Source: an uncultured Spirochaetales bacterium
GTDB lineage: Bacteria; Spirochaetota; Spirochaetia; Sphaerochaetales; Sphaerochaetaceae
Assembly (NCBI GenBank): GCA_934276695.1
Contig: CAKQTF010000016.1
Location: 1-12,423 of the forward strand
Direction of reading: 5' to 3'
Length of the DNA: 12,423 nucleotides
In this document: positions 7,622 to 12,423 of the stretch, one piece after another
Numbering within the stretch: position 1 is the first letter of the stretch
Layout: each line of letters begins with the position of its first letter
Notes under the pieces: model-generated
What the model was told of the DNA's origin: nothing
Database searches by the model: none
The model's input: the letters and a program-made list of their open reading frames with translations, nothing else
Made by a program: the position numbers and the translations under genes

Positions 7622-7637
7622 CAAAAGGAGAATCTAT

Positions 7638-8951
7638 ATGAAAAAGAGGACAATCGTTGCTGTGCTGTTGGCCATGCTCCTATGCATGCCTGCATTCGCT
7701 AATGGAAGCGCAGAGAAGCCTGTTTCCGGATCTTCAGCTGCTGAAGAGACAATAATACTGACAGTGCTCAGCTCTGCTGTCACACAGAAGCCTGAAGGCC
7801 CGCTTGTAGAGGAGATGTATGCGGAATTCGAAAGGCTTCATCCGAATATCAAGATAGAATCAAGCGGAATCACATTCAATTCATCGCTGCAGAAGGTGAC
7901 AACGCTTGCAGCTGCCGGGGCTCTTCCGGATCTTTATGTGGCATCAGAATCGACAATCGGCAAATTCGAGGATATGGGCATATGCGAGGATTTCAGCAAG
8001 TATCTGACAGCGGATGAGATCAATGCGCTCTCCAAGGGCGTTGAAGGCGTGACTACGATCAATGGAAAGCTTGTAATGTATCCTTTCTACTCATCTCCTA
8101 ATGCGCTTCTATACCGCACAGACTGGCTTGCAGAGCTTGGCGTGGAGCCACCGAAGACCCTTGATGAGATGCTTGAGATTGCTAAGATGCTTACAGCAGA
8201 CACAAATGGTGATGGAATCATAGACAGGTATGGGTTCGGGCTTATCGGCACGAATGATGACTCAGGTGCGATAAGGTTCATCATGATTCACAGGGCATTC
8301 GGAGCCCGTGAGCTATTCTATGAGAACGGTGCATGGCATACAGAGGTCGGGACGCCGGAGAGCATTGCTGCCTTTGAATATTTCCGTAACCTTAAGACTG
8401 TTTATAATGTCGTCCCTGCAGGATGCCTTGAGAACAGCTTCAATGAGAATGTGAATCTCATGGCAATGGAGCAGATCGGCATGCTTATCGCTGGTTCAAA
8501 CTCAGTCGGTAAGATATTCAATGCCAATCCGGACCTCAAGGGGAAGATCGGCTCAGTTGAGATGCCGAAAGTGAAGACATCATACACTCCAGTCGGGACA
8601 ATAGGATGGGGCCTCAATCCTGATAGCAAGCACAAGGAAGCAGCTGTGGAGCTTGTTAAGTTCTTAGCAAGCAAGGATAATGCGCTGAATTTTGTTGAAG
8701 TCACAGGACGCATGCCTGTTCTTGAAGGGCTTGCAGAGCAGTCTGAATACCTTAAGTCTGATCTGTTCCGCGGCTTCAGCGATGCTGCAGAGCACATGGT
8801 CACCCCTCCTAATGCTCCATTCTATTCTGAAGTCAAGACGGAGCTTGGAAAGACATACCAGAAGCTTATCCTCAATCCGTCTCTTGATGTTGCCTCAGAG
8901 GTCGCGGCATGCAGGAAGAATATTGAGAAGATCATTTCAGACAATACCTAA
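7638..8951 (+). CDS. ABC transporter sugar-binding protein (family 1)
   Basis: This 437-residue extracellular solute-binding protein captures the substrate for the permeases encoded next. Residues 1-21 form a signal peptide: KKR, a hydrophobic stretch, then AFA with probable cleavage before NGSAE. C16 lies in the hydrophobic core without a good lipobox, so a lipoprotein is less likely. The mature part has the two-lobe family-1 layout: LTVLSSAVTQ (41-50), GALPDLYVAS (94-103), a hinge-region segment SSPNALLYRTDWL (152-164), an Asp-rich DTNGDGIIDRYG loop (188-199) and GTIGWGLNP in the second lobe. The start is clear, with AAAAGGAG seven bases upstream. The post-signal sequence resembles Spirochaetota binding proteins. 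The ligand is unknown; operon partners suggest a sugar, sugar acid or oligosaccharide. Confidence 0.9.
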   Translation: MKKRTIVAVLLAMLLCMPAFANGSAEKPVSGSSAAEETIILTVLSSAVTQKPEGPLVEEMYAEFERLHPNIKIESSGITFNSSLQKVTTLAAAGALPDLYVASESTIGKFEDMGICEDFSKYLTADEINALSKGVEGVTTINGKLVMYPFYSSPNALLYRTDWLAELGVEPPKTLDEMLEIAKMLTADTNGDGIIDRYGFGLIGTNDDSGAIRFIMIHRAFGARELFYENGAWHTEVGTPESIAAFEYFRNLKTVYNVVPAGCLENSFNENVNLMAMEQIGMLIAGSNSVGKIFNANPDLKGKIGSVEMPKVKTSYTPVGTIGWGLNPDSKHKEAAVELVKFLASKDNALNFVEVTGRMPVLEGLAEQSEYLKSDLFRGFSDAAEHMVTPPNAPFYSEVKTELGKTYQKLILNPSLDVASEVAACRKNIEKIISDNT

Positions 8952-8964
8952 AGCATATTGGGAT

Positions 8965-8991
8965 GCATCTGCTGCAGAAAGCAGCAGATGC
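8965..8991 (+). repeat. Perfect 11-bp hairpin between binding-protein and permease genes
   Basis: GCATCTGCTGC (8965-8975) and GCAGCAGATGC (8981-8991) form a GC-rich stem with a five-base AGAAA loop. It lies 13 bases after the binding-protein stop and is not followed by a T-run, so it is unlikely to be a strong terminator. Hairpins in this position commonly protect the upstream binding-protein mRNA and lower expression of permease genes; that role is inferred. Confidence 0.75.
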
Positions 8992-8997
8992 CAGATT

Positions 8998-9006
8998 AAA
9001 GGAGGT
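8998..9006 (+). promoter_or_regulatory. Very strong ribosome-binding site of the first permease
   Basis: AAAGGAGGT matches the anti-Shine-Dalgarno sequence without a mismatch and lies seven bases before the ATG at 9014, directly after the intergenic hairpin. It may compensate for reduced permease mRNA downstream of that hairpin. Confidence 0.75.
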
Positions 9007-9013
9007 CATCTAG

Positions 9014-9904
9014 ATGGCTAGAAGAAAGGGGAATGGCTATCTTGCTCAGAACTGGATCGGGAATGTGTTCTCGCTTCCTGCCTTTCTTGTTCTGATCCTG
9101 ATGGTTTTATATCCATTGATTTACGGTATTGTAATAAGCTTCTTTGATACAAACCTTGTAAGCCGGTTCAGCTTTGTGGGACTCAAATACTATGGCCGCC
9201 TGATAAAGGATCCGACATTCTATTCGTCACTGTGGAAGACCCTGGTGTTCACTGTGCTGACAGTAGCAGGGCGTACGCTGCTTGCTCTCATGTTCTCGAC
9301 GATACTTGTCAATGACAGAATGCCATGCAAGCGGCTTTTCAGGTCCATACTGGTGCTTCCATGGTTTTTCCCGGATGTTGTCATAGGCCTTCTGTGGAAG
9401 TGGCTTTATAACACGAATTATGGTCTGATCAACCATATCCTGCAGTCTCTCAGGCTTATAGATCATCCTGTTGAATGGCTGAGCAGCACATCCACGGCAA
9501 TGGGAGCTGTAATAGTCGTCAGCATATGGAAGGGCTTTCCTTTCATGATGGTCATGCTCTTAGCTGCCCATCAGACGATAAGCAAGGATCTTTATGAGGC
9601 AGCAGAGCTGGATGGCTGCAATGCATTCAGGAAGTTCCAGCATGTCACGCTTCCTGGGATAATGCCTGTTCTCTCAACAACAGTGATGATGGAGATCATG
9701 TGGTGCTTCAAGCATTTCACGATCATCTGGAATCTTACGAAGGGCGGGCCTGTTGATGCGACTCAGGTGGTCAGCATTGACATCTATAAGACAGGGTTCG
9801 AATATATGCGCTTCGGGGAGTCTTCAACAAGGGCTGTGTTCGTATTCGTGATAATCATATTCCTGACTGTGCTGCAGAAGCAGCTTCAGAGAAATAAAAG
9901 GTGA
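9014..9904 (+). CDS. ABC sugar transporter permease (MalF/UgpA type)
   Basis: This 296-residue inner-membrane protein has about six hydrophobic segments: roughly 17-42, 73-98, 109-130, 160-185, 217-235 and 272-288. The cytoplasmic EAA loop that docks on the ATPase is at about 194-215 (YEAAELDGCNAF followed by RKFQHVTLPG). The short N-terminus and RXXXXXXP-type proline/aromatic pattern (LPWFFPDVVIGLLWKW, 115-130) fit the carbohydrate-uptake-1 subfamily. It forms a heterodimer with the next protein. The stop is five bases before the preferred ATG of that gene. No ATPase gene is in the window, so a shared MsmX/UgpC-type ATPase encoded elsewhere is likely. The substrate is unknown. Confidence 0.92.
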   Translation: MARRKGNGYLAQNWIGNVFSLPAFLVLILMVLYPLIYGIVISFFDTNLVSRFSFVGLKYYGRLIKDPTFYSSLWKTLVFTVLTVAGRTLLALMFSTILVNDRMPCKRLFRSILVLPWFFPDVVIGLLWKWLYNTNYGLINHILQSLRLIDHPVEWLSSTSTAMGAVIVVSIWKGFPFMMVMLLAAHQTISKDLYEAAELDGCNAFRKFQHVTLPGIMPVLSTTVMMEIMWCFKHFTIIWNLTKGGPVDATQVVSIDIYKTGFEYMRFGESSTRAVFVFVIIIFLTVLQKQLQRNKR

Positions 9905-9909
9905 GCAGA

Positions 9910-10737
9910 ATGACAAAAAAGAGAATTCCAGTGATATCGCTGATTATTATCATTCTTGGCTGTATTAGTGTCCTTGTCCCGGTATACTGGATGATTGCAA
10001 CATCATTCAAGCCGGCATCAGAGACATTCAGCATCCCGCCGACTCTCTGGCCGAAGAGATTCACACTGGAAGCATATTCCAATGTGATAAGGAACTATAA
10101 TTTCCTTGATTTCTTCAGGAACAGTGTGATTACAGTGGTTTTATCCACACTGTTCACGCTTGCTGTATCATCTCTGGCCGGATATGGAGCATCAAGGTTT
10201 GAGTTCAGAGGCAGGGGAGCATTCCTAGGTTTCGTGCTTGTCACCCAGATGTTCCCATCGGTTATAATGCTGATCCCGTATTTCAGGATCCTGAGGCTTT
10301 ATGGCCTGATCAATACATATCTTGGCCTGATCATAGTCTATATATCCTTCCAGACGCCGCTCTGCACCTGGCTTATGTATAGTTATTTTGAGACCATTCC
10401 GAAGGATCTTGATGCTGCAGCTGCTATTGATGGCCTTAATAAGTGGGGCTCGTTCCTGCGCATAGACCTTCCGCTCAGCCTGCCGGGGCTGGCGAGCACG
10501 GCAATCTATGCATTCATCAACAGCTGGAATGAATTCCAGTTTGCAATGACGCTGACAACGACGGAGAATATGAAGACGGTCTCTGTTGGAATCGGCCAGA
10601 TGATAGATGATACAATGATAAACTGGAATGACATGATGGCTGCAAGCTTACTAGCAAGCATCCCTCTTATCTTGGTATTCTTATTCTGTCAGAACTTCTT
10701 CTTTGCCGGTCTGACAAGCGGAAGTGTGAAACAGTGA
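9910..10737 (+). CDS. ABC sugar transporter permease (MalG/UgpE type)
   Basis: This 275-residue partner permease has hydrophobic segments near 7-30, 70-92, 104-126, 136-157, 191-206 and 245-267. An EAA-like loop lies at 167-188 (LDAAAAIDGLNKWGSFLRI, then DLPLSLPG) and NSWNEFQFA at 204-212, as in MalG-type subunits. A GTG at 9901, overlapping the previous stop, would add three residues. The ATG at 9910 is preferred because AAAAGGTGA (9896-9904) makes a good ribosome-binding site five bases upstream. It is followed after 27 bases by the gntR gene. Confidence 0.9.
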   Translation: MTKKRIPVISLIIIILGCISVLVPVYWMIATSFKPASETFSIPPTLWPKRFTLEAYSNVIRNYNFLDFFRNSVITVVLSTLFTLAVSSLAGYGASRFEFRGRGAFLGFVLVTQMFPSVIMLIPYFRILRLYGLINTYLGLIIVYISFQTPLCTWLMYSYFETIPKDLDAAAAIDGLNKWGSFLRIDLPLSLPGLASTAIYAFINSWNEFQFAMTLTTTENMKTVSVGIGQMIDDTMINWNDMMAASLLASIPLILVFLFCQNFFFAGLTSGSVKQ

Positions 10738-10764
10738 TCAGATTATGCCATATGGGGGATAGAA

Positions 10765-11412
10765 GTGAATAAAGTAGAAGTCGCATTGCCATTATCAGCA
10801 CAGCTTGCGAATATAATCAGGAAAAGCATTATGTCTGGTGAATTCAAGAGCGGGGAGAAGATCTCAGTCAGCAGGATAAGCACCATGCTCGGTGTGAGCG
10901 GTACACCTGTCAAGGAGGCATTCAAGATCCTTCAGGCTGAAGGTCTTCTCCAGACTAAGCCACGCTCTGGGACCATTGTTTCTGATATCGCAGTCACAAG
11001 CCTCAAGAACACAGCAATAATCAGGTCTGCACTTGAGGGTGCAGCTGTGAATATAGCTGCAAGGTGTGCAAGCGATGATGAGCTTGATGAGCTTGACAGC
11101 ATTCTTGATGAAGGTGATGCGGCTATAGCAAGAGAGGATATAGATGCCCTTGTTGCCACTAATACGAAATTCCATAGGAAGATAAGGGAGATAGCCAGGA
11201 ATCAGTATCTGTATACGCTGATTGAGCAGCTTATCTCATATGACCTTTCTGTAAGGGAAAGCGCACTTGTTGATATGGATAGGAGAAAGCACGGCAGCAG
11301 AGAGCATCGCAGTATCGTGGAGAAGATGAAGGCCCGTCTGCCGGAAGAGGCCGAGAATGCGATGATAAAGCATATCCGGACAACGGTTGACAAGGTTGTT
11401 CCTGATAAATAG
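10765..11412 (+). CDS. GntR-family regulator, FadR/FCD subfamily
   Basis: This 215-residue regulator has a winged helix-turn-helix at about 9-72 (SAQLANIIRKSIMSGEFKSG, VSRISTMLGVSGTPVKEAFK, wing near RSGTIV). A helical FCD effector domain runs from about 80 to 210. Likely metal/effector ligands are H137 (FHRKI), H181 (EHRSI) and H203 (IKHIR), with N133 near the usual Asp/Asn position. The recognition helix carries G46 where the family usually has Arg (VSRTPVREA), which may shift operator preference. The GTG start is supported by GGGGGA at 10754-10759; no in-frame ATG lies nearby. Position between permease and dehydratase suggests local control, with the inverted repeat at 7598-7621 as candidate operator. 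Many FCD regulators sense sugar acids or other carboxylates; the effector here is unknown. Confidence 0.9.
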   Translation: MNKVEVALPLSAQLANIIRKSIMSGEFKSGEKISVSRISTMLGVSGTPVKEAFKILQAEGLLQTKPRSGTIVSDIAVTSLKNTAIIRSALEGAAVNIAARCASDDELDELDSILDEGDAAIAREDIDALVATNTKFHRKIREIARNQYLYTLIEQLISYDLSVRESALVDMDRRKHGSREHRSIVEKMKARLPEEAENAMIKHIRTTVDKVVPDK

Positions 11413-11425
11413 GAGAAACATTTTT

Positions 11426-12423
11426 ATGAAAGTCACAGATGTGAATGTCTATATGCATTACTCCGTATGGAGGAATATCATATTCGTAAAAGTCGATACG
11501 GATGAGGGTATAACGGGAATAGGTGAAGCAACAATAAGAAACAAGGAGATGGCTGTCAAGGCCGCAGTCCTTGAGCATATAAAGCCTATAATCGTCGGTA
11601 AATCCCCATTCGATATTGAGAAGTTCTTTGAGACTGCATTCATAAGGGACGCCTGGAGGAACGGAGCTGTGTTCAACAGTGCTATATCCGGCGTTGAGAT
11701 GGCTCTGTGGGATATCATTGGCCAGCGCCTTGGTGTTCCTGTATACAATATGCTTGGCGGAAAGCTGAGGGATGAGATCCCTCTGTATGCTAACACATGG
11801 TTCATGGATGCCCACACTGTTGATGAGTATGCAGAGGCTGCCAGGAAGACAGTCGCAATGGGATTCCGTGCTCTCAAATGGGATCCATTCAAAGCCCACT
11901 CTGAGTGGAGGAATGAAAATGAGAAGGTTGATCAGGGCATTGAGTGCCTGCGTGCTGTAAGGGAAGCCGTAGGGGATGATATTGATCTCTTCCTCGAGCT
12001 TCATGGCTCTCTTTCATATGATGGGGCGCTGCGCTATGCAATCAGATCAGAAAAGTACAATCCGGGCTTTCTTGAGGAGCCGATGCATCCGGATAACTTC
12101 ACTGGATACAGGAAGCTTGCATTAAAATCGAATGTCCCTATAGCTGCCGGTGAGAGATATTTCACGAGATTCCAGCATAAGGCAATAAATGAAGAGGGCT
12201 TCTATTCTATAGTGCAGCCTGATCTGTCGCACTGCGGCGGAATCCTTGAGACAAGGAAGATGGCCAGCAATGCAGAGCTGTATGGGCTTCTTTTCGCTCC
12301 TCATAACAGCGGTGGCCCTGTAGGCACTATGGCAAGTGTTGCTGTTGATGTCCTTTCTGAGAATTTCTTCTACCAGGAGTTCTCTATCGAGAATTTTGAT
12401 CTCTCTGAAAGATTCTTCAGCAA
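11426..12423 (+). CDS. Enolase-superfamily (mandelate racemase/muconate lactonizing type) sugar-acid dehydratase, 3' end cut
   Basis: An open frame of 332 codons runs off the window end. A cap domain (about 1-120) is followed by a TIM-barrel. Barrel motifs are LKWDPF (150-155), a first metal ligand E191 in LELHG with H193, E217 in FLEEP, E243 in AAGERYFTRF, D266 in QPDLSHCGG and general base H293 in APHN. This follows the galactonate-dehydratase pattern (D-x-H, EEP, GER, QPDLSH, APH), except that the first metal ligand is Glu instead of Asp. The reaction expected is Mg-dependent loss of water from an aldonic or uronic acid, giving a 2-keto-3-deoxy acid in the cytoplasm. The ATG at 11426 has AGGAG (11411-11415) ten bases upstream and lies 13 bases after gntR. 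The exact substrate is not assignable; galactonate-like or arabinonate-like acids are possible. Only the C-terminal tail is missing. Confidence 0.88.
   Translation, partial: MKVTDVNVYMHYSVWRNIIFVKVDTDEGITGIGEATIRNKEMAVKAAVLEHIKPIIVGKSPFDIEKFFETAFIRDAWRNGAVFNSAISGVEMALWDIIGQRLGVPVYNMLGGKLRDEIPLYANTWFMDAHTVDEYAEAARKTVAMGFRALKWDPFKAHSEWRNENEKVDQGIECLRAVREAVGDDIDLFLELHGSLSYDGALRYAIRSEKYNPGFLEEPMHPDNFTGYRKLALKSNVPIAAGERYFTRFQHKAINEEGFYSIVQPDLSHCGGILETRKMASNAELYGLLFAPHNSGGPVGTMASVAVDVLSENFFYQEFSIENFDLSERFFS

Noticed and set aside
7683..7688. Cys16 of the binding protein as a lipoprotein attachment site
   Set aside because: The residues before it (Met-Leu-Leu) do not make a good lipobox, and AFA cleavage five residues later fits a standard signal peptide.
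11231..12004. 257-residue minus-strand open frame
   Set aside because: It lies antisense to gntR and the dehydratase, both of which have clear family motifs. It is a codon-bias shadow.
1..12423. CRISPR array, insertion sequence, tRNA or rRNA gene
   Set aside because: No regularly spaced repeats, transposase-like frames, terminal repeats or RNA gene signatures were seen on either strand.

Overview
This window looks like a carbohydrate-catabolism locus from a spirochaete-like gut or anaerobic bacterium. All recognisable genes are on the + strand and tightly packed. The taxonomic hint is modest: the solute-binding protein matures just before an Asn-Gly-Ser-Ala-Glu sequence typical of Spirochaetota (Sphaerochaeta/Treponema) binding proteins, the DNA has moderate GC, and Arg is written mostly with AGG/AGA. 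No rRNA, tRNA, CRISPR array or mobile element is visible.

Region 1 (about 35-2409) opens with a strong terminator-like hairpin that closes off whatever lies upstream. It is followed by a promoter with a palindromic operator, then a ribulokinase-like FGGY kinase and L-ribulose-5-phosphate 4-epimerase (araD), one base apart.

Region 2 (2410-7440) begins with a second promoter/operator whose geometry is identical to the first. It then carries an L-fucose/L-arabinose-type isomerase with an in-frame amber codon, a LacI-family regulator, a xylulokinase-like FGGY kinase and an aldose 1-epimerase, all overlapping or nearly touching. A long hairpin follows. Together these genes describe mutarotation, isomerisation, phosphorylation and C4 epimerisation of a pentose (most simply L-arabinose) to D-xylulose 5-phosphate, plus direct phosphorylation of D-xylulose. 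The two operators share the core TGTGC-N-CG-N-GCACA with a central CpG, as expected for a LacI-family protein, so the LacI gene inside the cluster is the natural candidate regulator.

Region 3 (7563 to the window end) has its own promoter and a different, perfect 9-bp inverted repeat. It encodes an ABC sugar importer without its ATPase (binding protein and two permeases), a GntR/FadR-type regulator and an enolase-superfamily sugar-acid dehydratase cut by the window edge. This unit probably imports and degrades a sugar acid or related compound under separate GntR control.

The most notable observations are the paired, identically spaced LacI-type promoter-operators, the single in-frame TAG in an otherwise intact isomerase, and the structured RNA elements around the transporter genes. 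No clearly novel defence or mobile system is seen. The regulatory layout is the part most worth following up.
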